Shown one piece after another: positions 51,288 through 61,361 of a stretch of 64,000 nt of DNA. Made by a program: the position numbers and the translations under genes. Numbering within the stretch: the stretch's first letter is position 1; each line of letters starts with the position of its first letter. The stretch is from an uncultured Bacteroidota bacterium (GTDB lineage Bacteria > Bacteroidota > Bacteroidia > Flavobacteriales > Flavobacteriaceae): assembly GCA_902583445.1 (NCBI GenBank), contig CACHVZ010000001.1, positions 1-64,000 of the forward strand, in the 5' to 3' direction. The notes below the pieces were generated by a model that was not told where the DNA came from, searched no databases, and saw only the letters and a list, made by a program, of their open reading frames with translations.

Positions 51288-53287
51288 ATAAATTAAATTC
51301 TAAAATACCAAAAGGCCCCTTAGCAGGTAAATGGACAAATCACAAAGGAAAGATCAACCTTGTTAGCCCATCCAATAAAAGAAATATTGATGTTATTGTT
51401 GTTGGGACTGGACTAGCTGGTGCATCTGCATCTGCTACTCTAGCTGAACTCGGTTATAATGTAAAATCATTCTGTTTTCAAGATTCACCAAGACGAGCTC
51501 ATTCAATTGCTGCTCAAGGAGGAATAAATGCTGCAAAAAACTATCAAGGTGATGGGGATTCAACTTACAGACTTTTTTATGATACCATAAAAGGTGGAGA
51601 TTACAGGTCAAGAGAGGCAAACGTTTATAGACTTGCTGAAGTCTCAGGAAATATAATTGACCAATGTGTTGCACAGGGTGTTCCATTTGCTAGAGACTAC
51701 GGTGGACTTTTAGATAATAGATCCTTTGGAGGCGTACAAGTTTCAAGAACTTTTTATGCTAAGGGTCAAACAGGTCAACAGCTTCTACTTGGAGCTTATT
51801 CTGCAATGAATAGACAAATTGCTCGTGGTAAAATTAAGATGTATAGTAGACATGAAATGATGGATATTGTTATTGTAAAAGGTAAAGCTCGAGGTATTAT
51901 TGCTAGAAACCTAGTTAATGGTGAAATTGAAAGACACTCTGCACATGCTGTAGTAATTGCATCTGGTGGATATGGAAACATTTTCTTTCTTTCTACTAAT
52001 GCTATGGGAAGTAATGTATCTGCAGCCTGGAAAATTCATAAAAAAGGTGCTTTTTTTGCTAACCCTTGTTTTACACAAATTCATCCAACATGTATTCCTG
52101 TTTCAGGTGATTATCAGTCAAAGTTGACCCTAATGTCTGAATCACTAAGAAATGATGGAAGAATATGGGTGCCAAAAGAAAAAGCTGATGCAAAATTAAT
52201 TAGGGAGGGAAAATTATCACCTGTTGACATACCAGAAGATAAAAGAGATTATTATTTAGAGAGAAAATATCCTGCTTTTGGAAATCTTGTACCAAGAGAT
52301 ATCGCTTCGAGAGCTGCTAAAGAGAGGTGTGATAATGGCTACGGAGTTAATAAAACTGGTGAAGCAGTATACTTAGATTTCTCTCATGCTATTATAAGAT
52401 ATGGTGAAGAGAAGGCAAAAGTCAGCGGGCTTGATTTATCTGACTTAAAGTTAGTGTCTAAACTAGGAAAGGAAATTGTCAAACAAAAATATGGTAATTT
52501 ATTCCAGATGTATGAGAAAATAGTTGATGAGAATCCATATGAATTACCAATGAAAATATATCCAGCTGTTCACTATACTATGGGAGGTGTATGGGTTGAC
52601 TATAACTTGATGACATCTATCCCTGGATGTTTTGCAATTGGTGAGGCTAACTTTTCTGACCACGGTGCTAATAGACTTGGAGCATCAGCATTAATGCAGG
52701 GATTGGCAGATGGTTATTTTGTATTACCATATACTGTTGGCGATTATCTTTCAGATGAAATAAGTACTGGTGAAATTTCTACAGATCTTCCTGAATTTGA
52801 TAAAAGTGAAAAAGAAATATCAGAAAAATTAAAAAAACTAGTATCAAACAAAGGTGAAAAATCAGTAGACTATTACCATAAAAAGTTAGGTAAAATAATG
52901 TGGAATAAGTGTGGTATGTCAAGAAATGAAAAAGATTTAAAGTCTGCTATAAAAGAAATTAAAGAGTTAAGAGAAGACTTTCATAAAAATGTAAAAATAC
53001 CTGGTGGTTTAAATGAATTTAACGAGCAACTAGCAAAAGCAACAAGAGTCTCTGACTTCCTAGAGCTAGGGGAGCTATTTGCAATTGATGCTCTAGAAAG
53101 AAATGAGTCTTGTGGAGGACACTTTAGAGAAGAGTTTCAAACAGATGATGGAGAGGCAATAAGAGATGATAAAAAATTTAAATTTGTTTCAGCTTGGGAA
53201 TATAATGATGATCCTTCAAAGCCAATACTTCATAAAGAAGACCTGGAGTATGAAGATATAGAGATTAAAACAAGATCTTACAAATAA
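51284..53287 (+). CDS. sdhA: Succinate dehydrogenase flavoprotein subunit
   Basis: 667 residues. The FAD motif [19 protein letters not shown] lies near residue 40, and H73 in [13 protein letters not shown] is the covalent FAD attachment site. The substrate-binding segment has HPTCIPVSG and the active-site region [16 protein letters not shown]. The C-terminal helical part has [12 protein letters not shown]. It oxidises succinate to fumarate and transfers electrons to the Fe-S subunit. Second gene of sdhCAB. Confidence 0.95.
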   Translation: MNKLNSKIPKGPLAGKWTNHKGKINLVSPSNKRNIDVIVVGTGLAGASASATLAELGYNVKSFCFQDSPRRAHSIAAQGGINAAKNYQGDGDSTYRLFYDTIKGGDYRSREANVYRLAEVSGNIIDQCVAQGVPFARDYGGLLDNRSFGGVQVSRTFYAKGQTGQQLLLGAYSAMNRQIARGKIKMYSRHEMMDIVIVKGKARGIIARNLVNGEIERHSAHAVVIASGGYGNIFFLSTNAMGSNVSAAWKIHKKGAFFANPCFTQIHPTCIPVSGDYQSKLTLMSESLRNDGRIWVPKEKADAKLIREGKLSPVDIPEDKRDYYLERKYPAFGNLVPRDIASRAAKERCDNGYGVNKTGEAVYLDFSHAIIRYGEEKAKVSGLDLSDLKLVSKLGKEIVKQKYGNLFQMYEKIVDENPYELPMKIYPAVHYTMGGVWVDYNLMTSIPGCFAIGEANFSDHGANRLGASALMQGLADGYFVLPYTVGDYLSDEISTGEISTDLPEFDKSEKEISEKLKKLVSNKGEKSVDYYHKKLGKIMWNKCGMSRNEKDLKSAIKEIKELREDFHKNVKIPGGLNEFNEQLAKATRVSDFLELGELFAIDALERNESCGGHFREEFQTDDGEAIRDDKKFKFVSAWEYNDDPSKPILHKEDLEYEDIEIKTRSYK

Positions 53288-53307
53288 TAAACTAGTAAAG
53301 TATTAAT

Positions 53308-54048
53308 ATGAAGTTATACTTAAAAATATGGAGACAAACTAACGTAGATTCAAATGGATCTTTTCAAAATTATGAAATTGATGAAATAACTCCTGATATG
53401 TCTTTCCTTGAAATGATGGATGTTTTAAACGAGAAATTAATTTTGGAAGGAGTTGACCCGGTTGCATTTGATCATGATTGTAGAGAAGGTATTTGTGGAA
53501 GTTGTTCTTTATTCATAAATGGGAGAGCACACGGTCCTGATACAGGAATTACAACTTGTCAACTGCATATGAGAAAGTTTCAAGATGGTGACTCAATAGT
53601 TATTGAGCCATTTAGAGCTAGTTCATTCCCAGTTATAAAAGATTTAGTTGTTGACAGAACGTCTTTTGATAGGATTCAGCATGCAGGTGGATATATTAGC
53701 ATAAATACTTCAGGTAATACACAAGATGCAAATACTATTCCAATTAGAAAAGAAGATGCAGATAATGCTTTTGATGCAGCGACATGTATAGGTTGTGGAG
53801 CTTGTGTTGCAACCTGTAAAAATGCTTCTGCAATGCTATTTGTATCAGCAAAAGTATCCCAGTTTTCATATTTACCTCAAGGACAAGTTGAAGCGAAAGA
53901 TAGAGTTCTTAATATGGTAAAGCAAATGGATGAAGAAGGTTTTGGTAATTGCACTAATACTGGAGCATGCGAGGTTGAATGTCCAAAAGGCATATCCATT
54001 AAAAATATAGCAAGGATGAATAAAGAATTTTTAAAAGCAAAACTTTAA
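53308..54048 (+). CDS. sdhB: Succinate dehydrogenase iron-sulfur subunit
   Basis: 246 residues. The [2Fe-2S] ligands are in [20 protein letters not shown] near residue 53; the [4Fe-4S] and [3Fe-4S] clusters use [11 protein letters not shown] near residue 162 and [15 protein letters not shown] near residue 215. All expected cysteines are present. It links SdhA to the cytochrome. It begins 20 bp after sdhA and overlaps the convergent Ig-like gene by 4 bp. Confidence 0.95.
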   Translation: MKLYLKIWRQTNVDSNGSFQNYEIDEITPDMSFLEMMDVLNEKLILEGVDPVAFDHDCREGICGSCSLFINGRAHGPDTGITTCQLHMRKFQDGDSIVIEPFRASSFPVIKDLVVDRTSFDRIQHAGGYISINTSGNTQDANTIPIRKEDADNAFDAATCIGCGACVATCKNASAMLFVSAKVSQFSYLPQGQVEAKDRVLNMVKQMDEEGFGNCTNTGACEVECPKGISIKNIARMNKEFLKAKL

Positions 54049-55679
54049 TTTATAGAATCTTTTAAAGAATTTAAAAGATTTAAATTAAATGTTTCATTAA
54101 GATCCCAATTTGCCCTAACATCAAGCTCACTTGGAAAATAGTATACTGGTTCTGGTTGAACTTGTTTTAAATAGTTTCCAGTATCCCAAAGATCATTTGA
54201 GTTTAGATCTTCAATTAACCTAAAAGTGTATTTTCCAGGTCTTATATAATCAAAAATATATGTTGACAGTGAATTAACATTTTTAAACTCTCTGATAATA
54301 TTAGAATTTGAGTCTAACAGGTGAAGGATATATTTAGAATCATTATTTGCTATTACATCAAGAAAAACATTTCCATAATCTTCTAAAGTTTGACTGACAA
54401 CATTAAACTGCAAGGTGTCATTTTCTGTACCTCGAATATCTTTAATTGCTCTAGGTTTGATAAATATGCTATAATCATCCGACGGTGAAACTTCAAAATC
54501 AATATCTATTTCATCTAACCTATCGTTAATGCTTGTTGTAAATGGTATAATAAGTGAGTCAATATCTCTGATAGTAATAAGTGAATCTTCAATCTTATTT
54601 AACGGAATGTTTGATGAAATCTTAAATGATTCTTTAAGATGGATTACATTAACTGTCTTGGAACTTATGTTTAAAGAGTCAATCAAACTATCTCTCTTCC
54701 TATCAAATTTTACTGTTGTAAGTTTGATTGTATCAGTCTCAATTAAACTGAAATTCAATGAATCGAAGCTATTTCTAGATAGCCAAAGATTTAAAGTATC
54801 AGTTTCTTTTTCTTTTATAAATACATAATTAACGGAATCAGGAATATTAGACTCAATTTTTATTTTATCTAAATCTAATTTTCCGTAGTAACCAAATCCA
54901 ATTTTTTCGCTATTAATAAAATGAGGCTTATCCCATATTATTTCAGTTTCTTCTTTAAAAAGTTTTAGATCAATAACTGAATCTCTGGGTAGAGTTATCA
55001 GTGAGTCTATAAATCCGATTTTGTCATAAAAAGGATCAAAAAAATAATTATTATCTACATCTTTTAATGCAATTAATAAATATTTTCCTTGTTTTAAATT
55101 TTGAAATTTATAATTAGTTGAATCAAGTGTATTGGCAACATATGTAGGTTTATCTTGAAAAACTATGGAGTCTTTAAATAATGAATCTACGCGATACAAT
55201 TGAAGTGATATAAATTCATCAGATTCTTGACTAAATGCATCTTTAGTATTCCCCCTAATATAAAGAGAGTCGATTGTCTCTCCTGTAGAAAACGTATAGC
55301 TGAAAAATGTCAAAGGATTATTTTCATTATTATCCTGGATGCTATTTCCGAAGTTAATAGTATATGTTGTTTCAGGGGCTAGACTGTCTAAAAATTTTAA
55401 AAAAACTTTTTTTGTAACTCCACTTAGAGGTTTTATTTCATATGATGATTTCTCTAATGGCGGAGAAATAATTAGTTGATCCTGAACTTTATCTAACTTT
55501 ATCCACTCATCAAATGTTAGTCTAATTTCTTCTGAATCAAAATTGGTTGAATTTAATTTTGGACTAGCATTAACTAAAACAGGAGGGATGCTGTCTTTGG
55601 GACCACCTGTTGGGGTTCCTCTTTTAGCACAACCAAAAAGTATAATTAGTGATAATAATATATAGACTAAATTCTTCAT
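54045..55679 (-). CDS. Ig-like domain (Big_5-type) lipoprotein
   Basis: 544 residues with lipobox Cys17 (IILFGC). An Ig-like domain (about 30-115) opens with [19 protein letters not shown] and [17 protein letters not shown], the pattern of the bacterial Ig-like/SbsA family. A long beta-rich stretch with many Asp/Ser follows, ending with a second domain ([37 protein letters not shown]). It is conserved in Flavobacteriia as an outer-membrane lipoprotein of unknown function. Its 3' end overlaps sdhB by 4 bp. Confidence 0.8.
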   Translation of the reverse strand: MKNLVYILLSLIILFGCAKRGTPTGGPKDSIPPVLVNASPKLNSTNFDSEEIRLTFDEWIKLDKVQDQLIISPPLEKSSYEIKPLSGVTKKVFLKFLDSLAPETTYTINFGNSIQDNNENNPLTFFSYTFSTGETIDSLYIRGNTKDAFSQESDEFISLQLYRVDSLFKDSIVFQDKPTYVANTLDSTNYKFQNLKQGKYLLIALKDVDNNYFFDPFYDKIGFIDSLITLPRDSVIDLKLFKEETEIIWDKPHFINSEKIGFGYYGKLDLDKIKIESNIPDSVNYVFIKEKETDTLNLWLSRNSFDSLNFSLIETDTIKLTTVKFDRKRDSLIDSLNISSKTVNVIHLKESFKISSNIPLNKIEDSLITIRDIDSLIIPFTTSINDRLDEIDIDFEVSPSDDYSIFIKPRAIKDIRGTENDTLQFNVVSQTLEDYGNVFLDVIANNDSKYILHLLDSNSNIIREFKNVNSLSTYIFDYIRPGKYTFRLIEDLNSNDLWDTGNYLKQVQPEPVYYFPSELDVRANWDLNETFNLNLLNSLKDSIN

Positions 55680-55727
55680 TGAATAAATTCAAATACAAAT
55701 TAAAGTATTTAAAATAGTAAAAAGAAC

Positions 55728-55735
55728 TATTTTTG
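55728..55735 (+). promoter_or_regulatory. Candidate -7 box of glyS
   Basis: TATTTTTG matches TAnnTTTG and ends 10 bp before the ATG at 55746, so the 5'UTR would be almost absent. A -33 motif is not clear. Confidence 0.4.
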
Positions 55736-55745
55736 CAATATACTC

Positions 55746-57281
55746 ATGGATAAAGATTCTCTAAAAAAGATTATTTCACATTCTAAAGAATACGGCTTTA
55801 TATTTCCTTCAAGTGAGATTTATGAGGGATTAAATGCAATATATGATTATGCTCATAATGGTACACTTCTAAAAAATAATATAAGAGAATATTGGTGGAG
55901 ATCCATGGTTCAGCTAAATGAAAATATTGTAGGTATAGACTCTGCAATATTTATGCATCCAAAGACTTGGATTGCATCTGGCCATGTAGATGCTTTTAAT
56001 GACCCTCTTATTGACAACAAGGACTCCAAGAAAAGATATAGGGCTGATGTTTTAATAGAAGAATTTATTGAAAAGCTTAATTCTAAAATCCAAAAAGAAG
56101 TTCAAAAAGCTGAAAAAAGATTTAAAGAAAAATTTGATAAAGATCAATTTCTTTATACTAGCCCAAAAGTTCTGGAAATAACAAATCAGATTAATCAATT
56201 AAAATCAAGAATGGTCTCTGCATTTGAAAAAGATGACTTGGTAGAAGTAAAAAAAATAATTGACGATATGGAAATTAAATGTCCTATTTCAGGAACATGT
56301 AATTGGACTGAAGTCAGACAGTTTAACCTTATGTTTAGTACTAAGTTAGGAGCTTCTGAAGAGTCAAGTATGGATTTATATTTAAGACCTGAAACTGCTC
56401 AAGGAATTTTCTTAAACTATTTAAATGTTCAAAAGACCTCAAGAAAGAAAATTCCTTTTGGAATTGCTCAAACTGGTAAGGCATTTAGAAATGAAATTGT
56501 TGCCAGACAATTTATCTTCAGAATGAGGGAATTTGAGCAAATGGAAATGCAATTTTTCATTAAACCTGGAACTCAGGAAAATTGGTTCAATCATTGGAAA
56601 GATAAAAGACTTAATTGGCACTTAAATTTAGGTGTTGACTCTAGTTTATTTCGATTCCATGATCATGATAAACTTGCCCATTATGCTGACGCTGCATGCG
56701 ATATTGAGTTTAATTTCCCCTTTGGGTTTAAAGAACTTGAGGGTATTCACTCAAGAACTGATTTCGATCTTAAAAGCCACGAGGAGCTTTCAGGCAAGAA
56801 AATTCAATATTTTGATCCTGAATTAGATAAGAACTATACACCATATGTTCTTGAGACATCTATTGGTTTAGATAGAATGTTTCTTGCAATTATATCTAAC
56901 TCATTTAAAGTAGAAACTTTGGAAGATGGATCTACAAGAAATGTTATGAGTATACCTAAGCAAATTGCTCCAAACAAATTAGCAGTTCTTCCACTACTCA
57001 AAAAAGATGGACTTCCAGAATATGCTAGAAAAGTTATGAATGAGTTTAGTCATGAGATTAATCTTGTTTATGATGAAAAAGATGCAATTGGAAGAAGATA
57101 TAGAAGACAAGATGCAATTGGGACTCCATATTGTATTACAATTGATCACCAAACAATTGAAGATGATTCATTCACAATAAGAGATAGGGACTCAATGGAA
57201 CAAACAAGAATAAACATAGAAGATTTAAAATCTATTGTTGATAGTGAATTAACACTTAAAAGTTTATTAAAAAAGCTTTAA
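55746..57281 (+). CDS. glyS: Glycyl-tRNA synthetase (single-chain, alpha2 type)
   Basis: 511 residues. Class II motifs are in order: motif 1 near residues 40-60 (REYWWRSMVQ), motif 2 around RPETAQGIFLNYL and GIAQTGKAFRNEI, and motif 3 EFEQMEMQFF plus ETSIGLDRMFLAI. The C-terminal anticodon-binding domain has IAPNKLAVLPL and GRRYRRQDAIGTPYC. This is the eukaryote/archaea-like dimeric form, usual in Bacteroidota, not the alpha2beta2 GlyQ/GlyS type. Its stop abuts the TTG start of the exonuclease gene. Confidence 0.95.
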   Translation: MDKDSLKKIISHSKEYGFIFPSSEIYEGLNAIYDYAHNGTLLKNNIREYWWRSMVQLNENIVGIDSAIFMHPKTWIASGHVDAFNDPLIDNKDSKKRYRADVLIEEFIEKLNSKIQKEVQKAEKRFKEKFDKDQFLYTSPKVLEITNQINQLKSRMVSAFEKDDLVEVKKIIDDMEIKCPISGTCNWTEVRQFNLMFSTKLGASEESSMDLYLRPETAQGIFLNYLNVQKTSRKKIPFGIAQTGKAFRNEIVARQFIFRMREFEQMEMQFFIKPGTQENWFNHWKDKRLNWHLNLGVDSSLFRFHDHDKLAHYADAACDIEFNFPFGFKELEGIHSRTDFDLKSHEELSGKKIQYFDPELDKNYTPYVLETSIGLDRMFLAIISNSFKVETLEDGSTRNVMSIPKQIAPNKLAVLPLLKKDGLPEYARKVMNEFSHEINLVYDEKDAIGRRYRRQDAIGTPYCITIDHQTIEDDSFTIRDRDSMEQTRINIEDLKSIVDSELTLKSLLKKL

Positions 57282-58043
57282 TTGAATATTATTAGTTATA
57301 ACGTAAATGGCATAAGAGCCGCAATAAATAAAGGATTTGTTGACTGGCTAAAAAGAGAATCTCCTGATGTCATATGTCTTCAAGAAATAAAAGCAAGTAA
57401 AGAACAAGTTGAGATTTCTGAAATTGAAAACTTAGGATATAACACATTCTGGTTTTCAGCTCAAAAAAAGGGCTATAGTGGCGTTGCAATATTTTCAAAA
57501 CAAAAACCTAATCATGTTGAATATGGTTCAGGAATAGACTATATGGATTTTGAGGGAAGAATCATTAGACTTGATTTTGATAAGGTATCTATCATAAGTT
57601 TATATCTTCCATCAGGAACAAATTTAGATAGACTTGACTTTAAGTTTAAATTCATGGATGACTTTAAAGATTACATTTATCAATTAAATGATGAAATTAA
57701 AAATTTAGTTATTTGTGGCGATTATAATATTTGTCATAAAGCTATTGATATTCATGACCCTATAAGAAATAAGAACGTCTCAGGGTTTTTGCCAGAAGAA
57801 AGAGAATGGCTAGATAGTTTTATTGGAGAAAGATTTATTGATACATTTCGTTTTGTAAACTCATCACCGCATCAATATAGTTGGTGGAGTTACAGAGCAA
57901 ATTCAAGAGCAAATAATAAGGGGTGGAGAATTGACTATAACATGGTATCAAAATCAATTGAGAAAAGTATAGTTAATGCATCAATTTTAAGTGATGTTTA
58001 CCACTCTGATCATTGCCCAATAAAACTTGAACTATCTCTTTAG
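57282..58043 (+). CDS. xth: Exodeoxyribonuclease III / AP endonuclease
   Basis: 253 residues starting at a TTG directly after the glyS TAA (zero gap), without alternative ATG in a sensible place. Motifs: ISYNVNGIRAAINKGF (metal Asn), VICLQEIKA (metal Glu), LVICGDYNICHKAIDIHDP (catalytic Asp) and SDHCPIKLEL (catalytic Asp-His). It repairs abasic sites and removes 3' blocks. It overlaps the convergent serine hydrolase gene by 4 bp. Confidence 0.93.
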   Translation: MNIISYNVNGIRAAINKGFVDWLKRESPDVICLQEIKASKEQVEISEIENLGYNTFWFSAQKKGYSGVAIFSKQKPNHVEYGSGIDYMDFEGRIIRLDFDKVSIISLYLPSGTNLDRLDFKFKFMDDFKDYIYQLNDEIKNLVICGDYNICHKAIDIHDPIRNKNVSGFLPEEREWLDSFIGERFIDTFRFVNSSPHQYSWWSYRANSRANNKGWRIDYNMVSKSIEKSIVNASILSDVYHSDHCPIKLELSL

Positions 58044-59173
58044 TTAATTAGCTTTAAGGCTTCATCAATATACACAAGTACGTCTGGTGAAACTCCAGCC
58101 CTTCCAAGATCAACATCTCTTTCTCCTAGCCTTGTAATTATTAATTTTTTTTCGGGGATCATAATTACATATTGTCCCTGGTGACCACTCATCAGAGAAA
58201 TTTTTAAATCCTTATAATCAGATAGCCAAACTCCAATGCCATATTCTCTAAAATCATCTAAATATGGCTTTGTAGATTTTTGAATAAATGTTGAATCAAT
58301 AATCTGACTTCCGTTCCAACTCCCATTATAAATGTATAGTTTACCTAGTCTAGAAAAATCTCTTGCATTTGAATGTAGACAACAGAATGACTTTACATTT
58401 CCTGATTCTTTACTGTCTATTTGCCAATATGCATCATTATCTGGATTAATTTTTGACCAGAATTCTTTTTCAAAATAATCCTTTGTTTTCATACCAGTTG
58501 CTTTTTCAATAACCATGGATAATATTTGGGTATTACCACTTGAATATTTAAAGGTTTTACTTGGCTCATCAATAAATTTCTGGTCTAACATCAATTTATC
58601 AAGATCTTCATAGAAGTACTGTTTTGCAACGGGACTAAAAGGATTTGATGTACCCTCATCCCAATCTATACCCGAGGCCATAGCAGCTAAATCAATAATT
58701 TTGACATCATTAGCAAATTCTCCCTTTAGTTCAGGAATGTAGTCAATCACTTTATCTTCAAGACTATTAATATAACCTTGCTCAAAGGCCTTTGCCATCA
58801 TTAATGATACAAGGGTTTTTGCCATTGAAAAAGAATTAGTTGATGAGTTAACTGAATAATCTTCATAATATTTCTCGCCTATAATCGTATCATTATGAAT
58901 AACAATATAGGCAGCAGTCCTCATTTTTTTATTATAGTCCTCAAACTCTGTAGAAAAATTAGTTGTCTTATCCTCACTCTCTGCCCATGGAGATTTTTCT
59001 AACGGAGATTTAATCGTCTCATAATCAAAATATTTCAAGTCGTCTATAAATACTGTGGTTTCCAGATTTAAGTATACAATTCGAATACCCCTTGCAAAAT
59101 ACTCTAGATTTAGAGTATAAACAACTGCAAATAATACCGCTATAGTTATTACTAAAATTTTTATTTTTTTCAT
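58040..59173 (-). CDS. Beta-lactamase-related serine hydrolase (class C fold), membrane-anchored
   Basis: 377 residues with an N-terminal hydrophobic anchor (about 5-20). The catalytic S-x-x-K is SMAK in SFSMAKTLV, the Tyr-containing second motif is KYSSGNTQ (YSSGN), and the third, HxG-like, is MSGHQGQY. The order matches the beta-lactamase/DD-peptidase-like serine hydrolase family. It may act on peptidoglycan or esters; antibiotic resistance is not implied. Its ATG overlaps the antiporter stop (ATGA), so it is co-translated with it. Confidence 0.85.
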   Translation of the reverse strand: MKKIKILVITIAVLFAVVYTLNLEYFARGIRIVYLNLETTVFIDDLKYFDYETIKSPLEKSPWAESEDKTTNFSTEFEDYNKKMRTAAYIVIHNDTIIGEKYYEDYSVNSSTNSFSMAKTLVSLMMAKAFEQGYINSLEDKVIDYIPELKGEFANDVKIIDLAAMASGIDWDEGTSNPFSPVAKQYFYEDLDKLMLDQKFIDEPSKTFKYSSGNTQILSMVIEKATGMKTKDYFEKEFWSKINPDNDAYWQIDSKESGNVKSFCCLHSNARDFSRLGKLYIYNGSWNGSQIIDSTFIQKSTKPYLDDFREYGIGVWLSDYKDLKISLMSGHQGQYVIMIPEKKLIITRLGERDVDLGRAGVSPDVLVYIDEALKLIN

Positions 59174-60441
59174 TTTTTGTCAATTTGTGAGTCGACTATT
59201 TCAGATAAAGATTGTTGGGGTTCATTAGATTCTTCATCTTCTTTCTTTGTCCTCTTAATAGACCCTTGAATCATTATTAGCATTGAAGCAATAATAATTA
59301 CTAGTAGTACTTTTTCATCAACAATATTACTCTTTTGAATATCATAATCAGATATACTTAAGAATAAAAGTATGGTTATTAAACCCCTAGGTGAAAAGTA
59401 AAGAAGAGGTTTAGATTCCTCATCTTTTAGTACAAGGGCCAAATAAAAATATCTAACACCATACATAATCAGCAAAACAGTTGCACCAATTATATATGGT
59501 TCAAACTCAACAAAACTCTCAAGAGGAATTGAAAAACCAAAGAATAAAAAGAAGAAGGTTCTGACTAAGAATGTTGATTCAGCAGTCAATAAATGGAATT
59601 CGTGTAAGTCAGACTTTTTAATATCATCAGTTTTGATATATTTCTTTAAACTCTTTGGAATAAGATTTGTAAAATTCGAAAGAAAAATTCCAAAAATAAA
59701 TATTAAGACTAATGATGGAAGTTTTAAAAAATCTTTTCCAATCTCATAAGCTAAGATTAATAACGCTAGAATTAGAAAAAATTTTACATGATGCTCAATT
59801 CTTTGTATCAATTGAAATAAAAGATATGTTATAACAATTGAAATACCTATAATTAAGAAAATCTGTCCTATTAATGTAAAGATTGGTTCAAGTCCGATAA
59901 ATGCCTCTCCCTTCTCTGCCTGTCTAATACAATAGTAAAAAATCATAATACCCAGAATATCTGAGAATGTAGATTCATAAACAACAAACTCCTTATTGTT
60001 AGTTATTAGTCCAGTTGCTGATGGAATTGCTACTGCGCTACTAATTATTGATAAAGGAATAGCATATATAACAGATGTCGAATATTCTAATCCTATAACT
60101 TGATTGAAGAAAATACTGACTAGCACAATATTGATAACAAGGATAACCAACGCAGCTAAAAACCCTTTAACTATAATCTGTGCTTTTTCTTTCTTTATTT
60201 CTAATTCCAGTGCAGCCTCAAGAACAATTAAGATTAATCCTATTGTGCCTAAAACGGGAACAAGACTATCAAGAAACTCAAAGTTGGTGTAACCGGAGTA
60301 TGAGGAAAAAAACCTTAATATTATACCCGTTAGAACAAGTAGGATTACTGATGGAAATTTTGTCCTCCTAGCAAAAATATCAAACAAGTATGAAAATATT
60401 ATTAATAAAGGGAGTACAATTAAAATTGATCCAACATCCAT
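59170..60441 (-). CDS. Cation:proton antiporter (CPA/NhaP-like)
   Basis: 423 residues and about 12-13 membrane helices. Characteristic segments are VLTGIILRFFSS, LEAALELEIKK and the SAVAIPSATGLITN region with the unwound helix pair; the usual aspartate pair of the ion site (ND in many NhaP) seems replaced by SAT here, with STFSDILGIMIF downstream holding the other Asp. A short acidic cytosolic tail follows. Probably exchanges Na+ or K+ for H+ at the inner membrane. First gene of an operon with the serine hydrolase. Confidence 0.82.
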   Translation of the reverse strand: MDVGSILIVLPLLIIFSYLFDIFARRTKFPSVILLVLTGIILRFFSSYSGYTNFEFLDSLVPVLGTIGLILIVLEAALELEIKKEKAQIIVKGFLAALVILVINIVLVSIFFNQVIGLEYSTSVIYAIPLSIISSAVAIPSATGLITNNKEFVVYESTFSDILGIMIFYYCIRQAEKGEAFIGLEPIFTLIGQIFLIIGISIVITYLLFQLIQRIEHHVKFFLILALLILAYEIGKDFLKLPSLVLIFIFGIFLSNFTNLIPKSLKKYIKTDDIKKSDLHEFHLLTAESTFLVRTFFFLFFGFSIPLESFVEFEPYIIGATVLLIMYGVRYFYLALVLKDEESKPLLYFSPRGLITILLFLSISDYDIQKSNIVDEKVLLVIIIASMLIMIQGSIKRTKKEDEESNEPQQSLSEIVDSQIDKK

Positions 60442-60487
60442 ATTGGCTAATTTAATGAAATATATTCTATAAGTTATTTTTCAGCTT

Positions 60488-60495
60488 TATATTTG
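60488..60495 (+). promoter_or_regulatory. Candidate -7 box of the AraC gene
   Basis: TATATTTG matches TAnnTTTG, 14 bp before the ATG at 60510, in the 68-bp gap shared with the divergent antiporter. Confidence 0.4.
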
Positions 60496-60509
60496 TTATT
60501 CAGTTTATT

Positions 60510-61361
60510 ATGAATTCTATAACAATCGATAATGATATTATAATCAACACTTGCTCAAACTTTGACAATGAGCAAAAAAAGATATCATTGAATACTAATA
60601 TTAATTTTATTCAATTTCATTTTTGTCTTGAAGGAAAAGTAATATTAAACTATAATGATAGAGCATATCAATTTCAACTAAGTGAAAACAGCTCAATCAT
60701 CCTTTTTAATCCTTCTACAAATCTACCCATAGATGGTGAGTTAGAAAAAAACTCTAAATATTTAAGTTTATTAATTACAATCAAAAAATTTCATGGACTT
60801 TTCAGTGAGTTGACAGGTAATATTTCCTTCTTATCAAATGAAAATGTAGATAAAAAATATTACAAGGAAAACGTTATTTCACCACAAATAAGTACTGTAT
60901 TAAATCAAATAATTAATGAGAAATTGAGTGATAATGTAAAGAACTTATATCTCAAAGGAAAGATATTTGAATTACTTGGGATGTACTTTAATGAATCAAA
61001 TGATTTAAATATTGAACAATGTCCTTTTTTAGCAGATGAGAAAAATGTTGTAAAAATAAAGAAGGCAAAAGAGATAATTATTAAGAGAATGTCTAATCCT
61101 CCAACTCTTAAAGAACTATCTGCTGAAGTTGATATTTCACTAAAAAATTTGAAAGAAGGTTTCAAAGAAATATATGGATATACTGTTTATGGTTTCTTAT
61201 TTGAATATAAAATGAATATTGCAAGTAAAATGCTTTCTACAAGAAATTATAATGTAAATGAAGTTGCAGATCACATCGGTTACAGTACATCTAGCCATTT
61301 CATCAATGCCTTTAAAAATAGATTTGGGACTACTCCAAAAAAGTATCTAAAATCAATCTAA
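60510..61361 (+). CDS. AraC-family transcriptional regulator
   Basis: 283 residues. The N-terminal half (about 1-150) looks like a cupin-type sensor (FIQFHFCLEGKVILNYNDR). The C-terminal HTH pair covers about 185-283, with TLKELSAEVDISLKNLKEGF as the first helix-turn-helix and NVNEVADHIGYSTSSHFINA followed by FKNRFGTTPKKYLKS as the second, the AraC signature. It converges on hemG (4-bp overlap of ends) and is divergent from the antiporter. Siderophore- or haem-responsive control is possible but not shown. Confidence 0.9.
   Translation: MNSITIDNDIIINTCSNFDNEQKKISLNTNINFIQFHFCLEGKVILNYNDRAYQFQLSENSSIILFNPSTNLPIDGELEKNSKYLSLLITIKKFHGLFSELTGNISFLSNENVDKKYYKENVISPQISTVLNQIINEKLSDNVKNLYLKGKIFELLGMYFNESNDLNIEQCPFLADEKNVVKIKKAKEIIIKRMSNPPTLKELSAEVDISLKNLKEGFKEIYGYTVYGFLFEYKMNIASKMLSTRNYNVNEVADHIGYSTSSHFINAFKNRFGTTPKKYLKSI

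Noticed and set aside
58040-59173. Class C beta-lactamase
   Set aside because: The three motifs are the general serine-hydrolase set; anchor, context and sequence fit the broad beta-lactamase-related family, not an AmpC enzyme.
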